This document shows positions 63,445-64,000 of a stretch of 64,000 nt of DNA, piece by piece (positions within the stretch are counted from its first letter, which is position 1; each line of letters begins with the position of its first letter). The notes under the pieces were generated by a model. The model saw nothing but the letters and a program-made list of their open reading frames with translations, had not been told where the DNA came from and made no database searches. Position numbers and translations under genes: made by a program. This DNA comes from Petaurus breviceps papuanus (Eukaryota; Chordata; Mammalia; Diprotodontia; Petauridae). The stretch covers positions 15,164,103 to 15,228,102 of the forward strand of contig JAMXIF010000077.1 in NCBI GenBank assembly GCA_028583685.1, given 5' to 3'.

Positions 63445-63745
63445 TAAGGAAAAATGTTGATAAGTTTGAGAGCCTCCAGAGGAGAAGGAGGAAGATGCTA
63501 AGGGGGAGCGGAGACCTTGTCATCACCTTCAACTCATCAGTTGAAGATGCTGGGGATACTTATTCCAAAGAAGAGGTACTTTAAGGAGAAAATTATTGCT
63601 ATCATTGGAAGAAGGATTAGACATGGTCTTCTTGGCCCCAGCAGGCAGACTAGAGGCAGTGAGTAAAGGTGGCAAAGAAGCTATTTTAGGCTTGTTATAA
63701 GGACAAAATTCCCAACAATTAGAACTACCCAAAAGGTAAAGTGAG
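63445..63745 (+). repeat. CR1/L3 LINE 3' fragment
   Basis: GTTTGAGAGCCTCCAGAGGA, TCTTGGCCCCAGCAGGCAGA and TTCCCAACAATTAGAACTAC follow CR1/L3 order. Confidence 0.8.
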
Positions 63746-63779
63746 TAGCCCCCAGGGGTGATGGTTCCTCTTTCTCTCT

Positions 63780-64000
63780 ACCAACCAGGCACTGTGTTAG
63801 GTCCTGGGGACATAAATACAAAGAATGAAACAGGAGTTTCCTATTTTTAATGAGCTATATAAATAGGAAATTTTATTATTATTATTATATCTATATATGG
63901 AGAAACTCATCTTTCCATACCCATGATGCAATTAAATCCAACAAATTTAAGTACAAGGCACTGTGCTAGGCAGTGTGAGGTAATGGGGTGAGACAAAAAT
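63780..64000 (-). repeat. L2 LINE 3' ends, antisense, at the window edge
   Basis: ACCAGGCACTGTGTTAGGTC (63784) and CAAGGCACTGTGCTAGGCAG (63954), with a (TAT)n run between. Confidence 0.75.

Overview
This window is vertebrate nuclear DNA, almost certainly from a marsupial. The evidence is repeats I recognise from memory: L1 3' ends of the kind typical of opossums and kangaroos, RTE/BovB-like LINEs with the SINEs that share their tail (MAR1 type), other tRNA-derived marsupial SINEs, and many old L2, CR1/L3 and MIR/THER copies. I cannot tell the species. Nothing bacterial or viral-genome-like is present.

The only host gene I can support is DDR2 (discoidin domain receptor 2, a collagen-activated receptor tyrosine kinase), on the + strand. 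Twelve internal coding exons lie between 25170 and 63397. All have AG/GT borders and all junction phases agree. Spliced together they give 1966 nt, which matches human residues 28 (partial) to 683 (partial) with no length difference. In order they encode the collagen-binding discoidin domain, the discoidin-like domain, the extracellular juxtamembrane stalk, the transmembrane helix, the long cytosolic juxtamembrane region and the first part of the kinase N-lobe. The signal-peptide exon and the 5'UTR were not found and probably lie upstream of the window. The kinase C-lobe exons lie downstream.

Region by region: 1-25169 is inferred to be the DDR2 intron before the first exon seen. It holds a nearly full-length but decayed L1 (about 3285-11155) with three nested insertions, L2 pieces, two probable LTR fossils, a 204-bp direct duplication and microsatellites. 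25170-30843 is the exon-dense discoidin-domain part. 30844-44636 has large introns with a second L1 head, hAT-type DNA transposon remnants (one swollen by an AT-rich minisatellite), and a long TC tract holding a 100-N assembly gap. 44637-51951 covers the discoidin-like end, stalk, membrane and juxtamembrane exons, with nested LINE and SINE debris. 51952-63397 holds an RTE LINE with an internal tandem duplication and the first kinase exons.

I found no previously undescribed functional system. The best leads for a second look are a 145-bp inverted repeat (139/145 identical by eye) flanking the 244-nt DDR2 exon, a four-copy repeat family I cannot name, and the 1.4-kb-spaced duplicated block upstream. 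Repeat boundaries are by eye and usually good to about 10-30 bp. Human DDR2 residue numbers are from memory.
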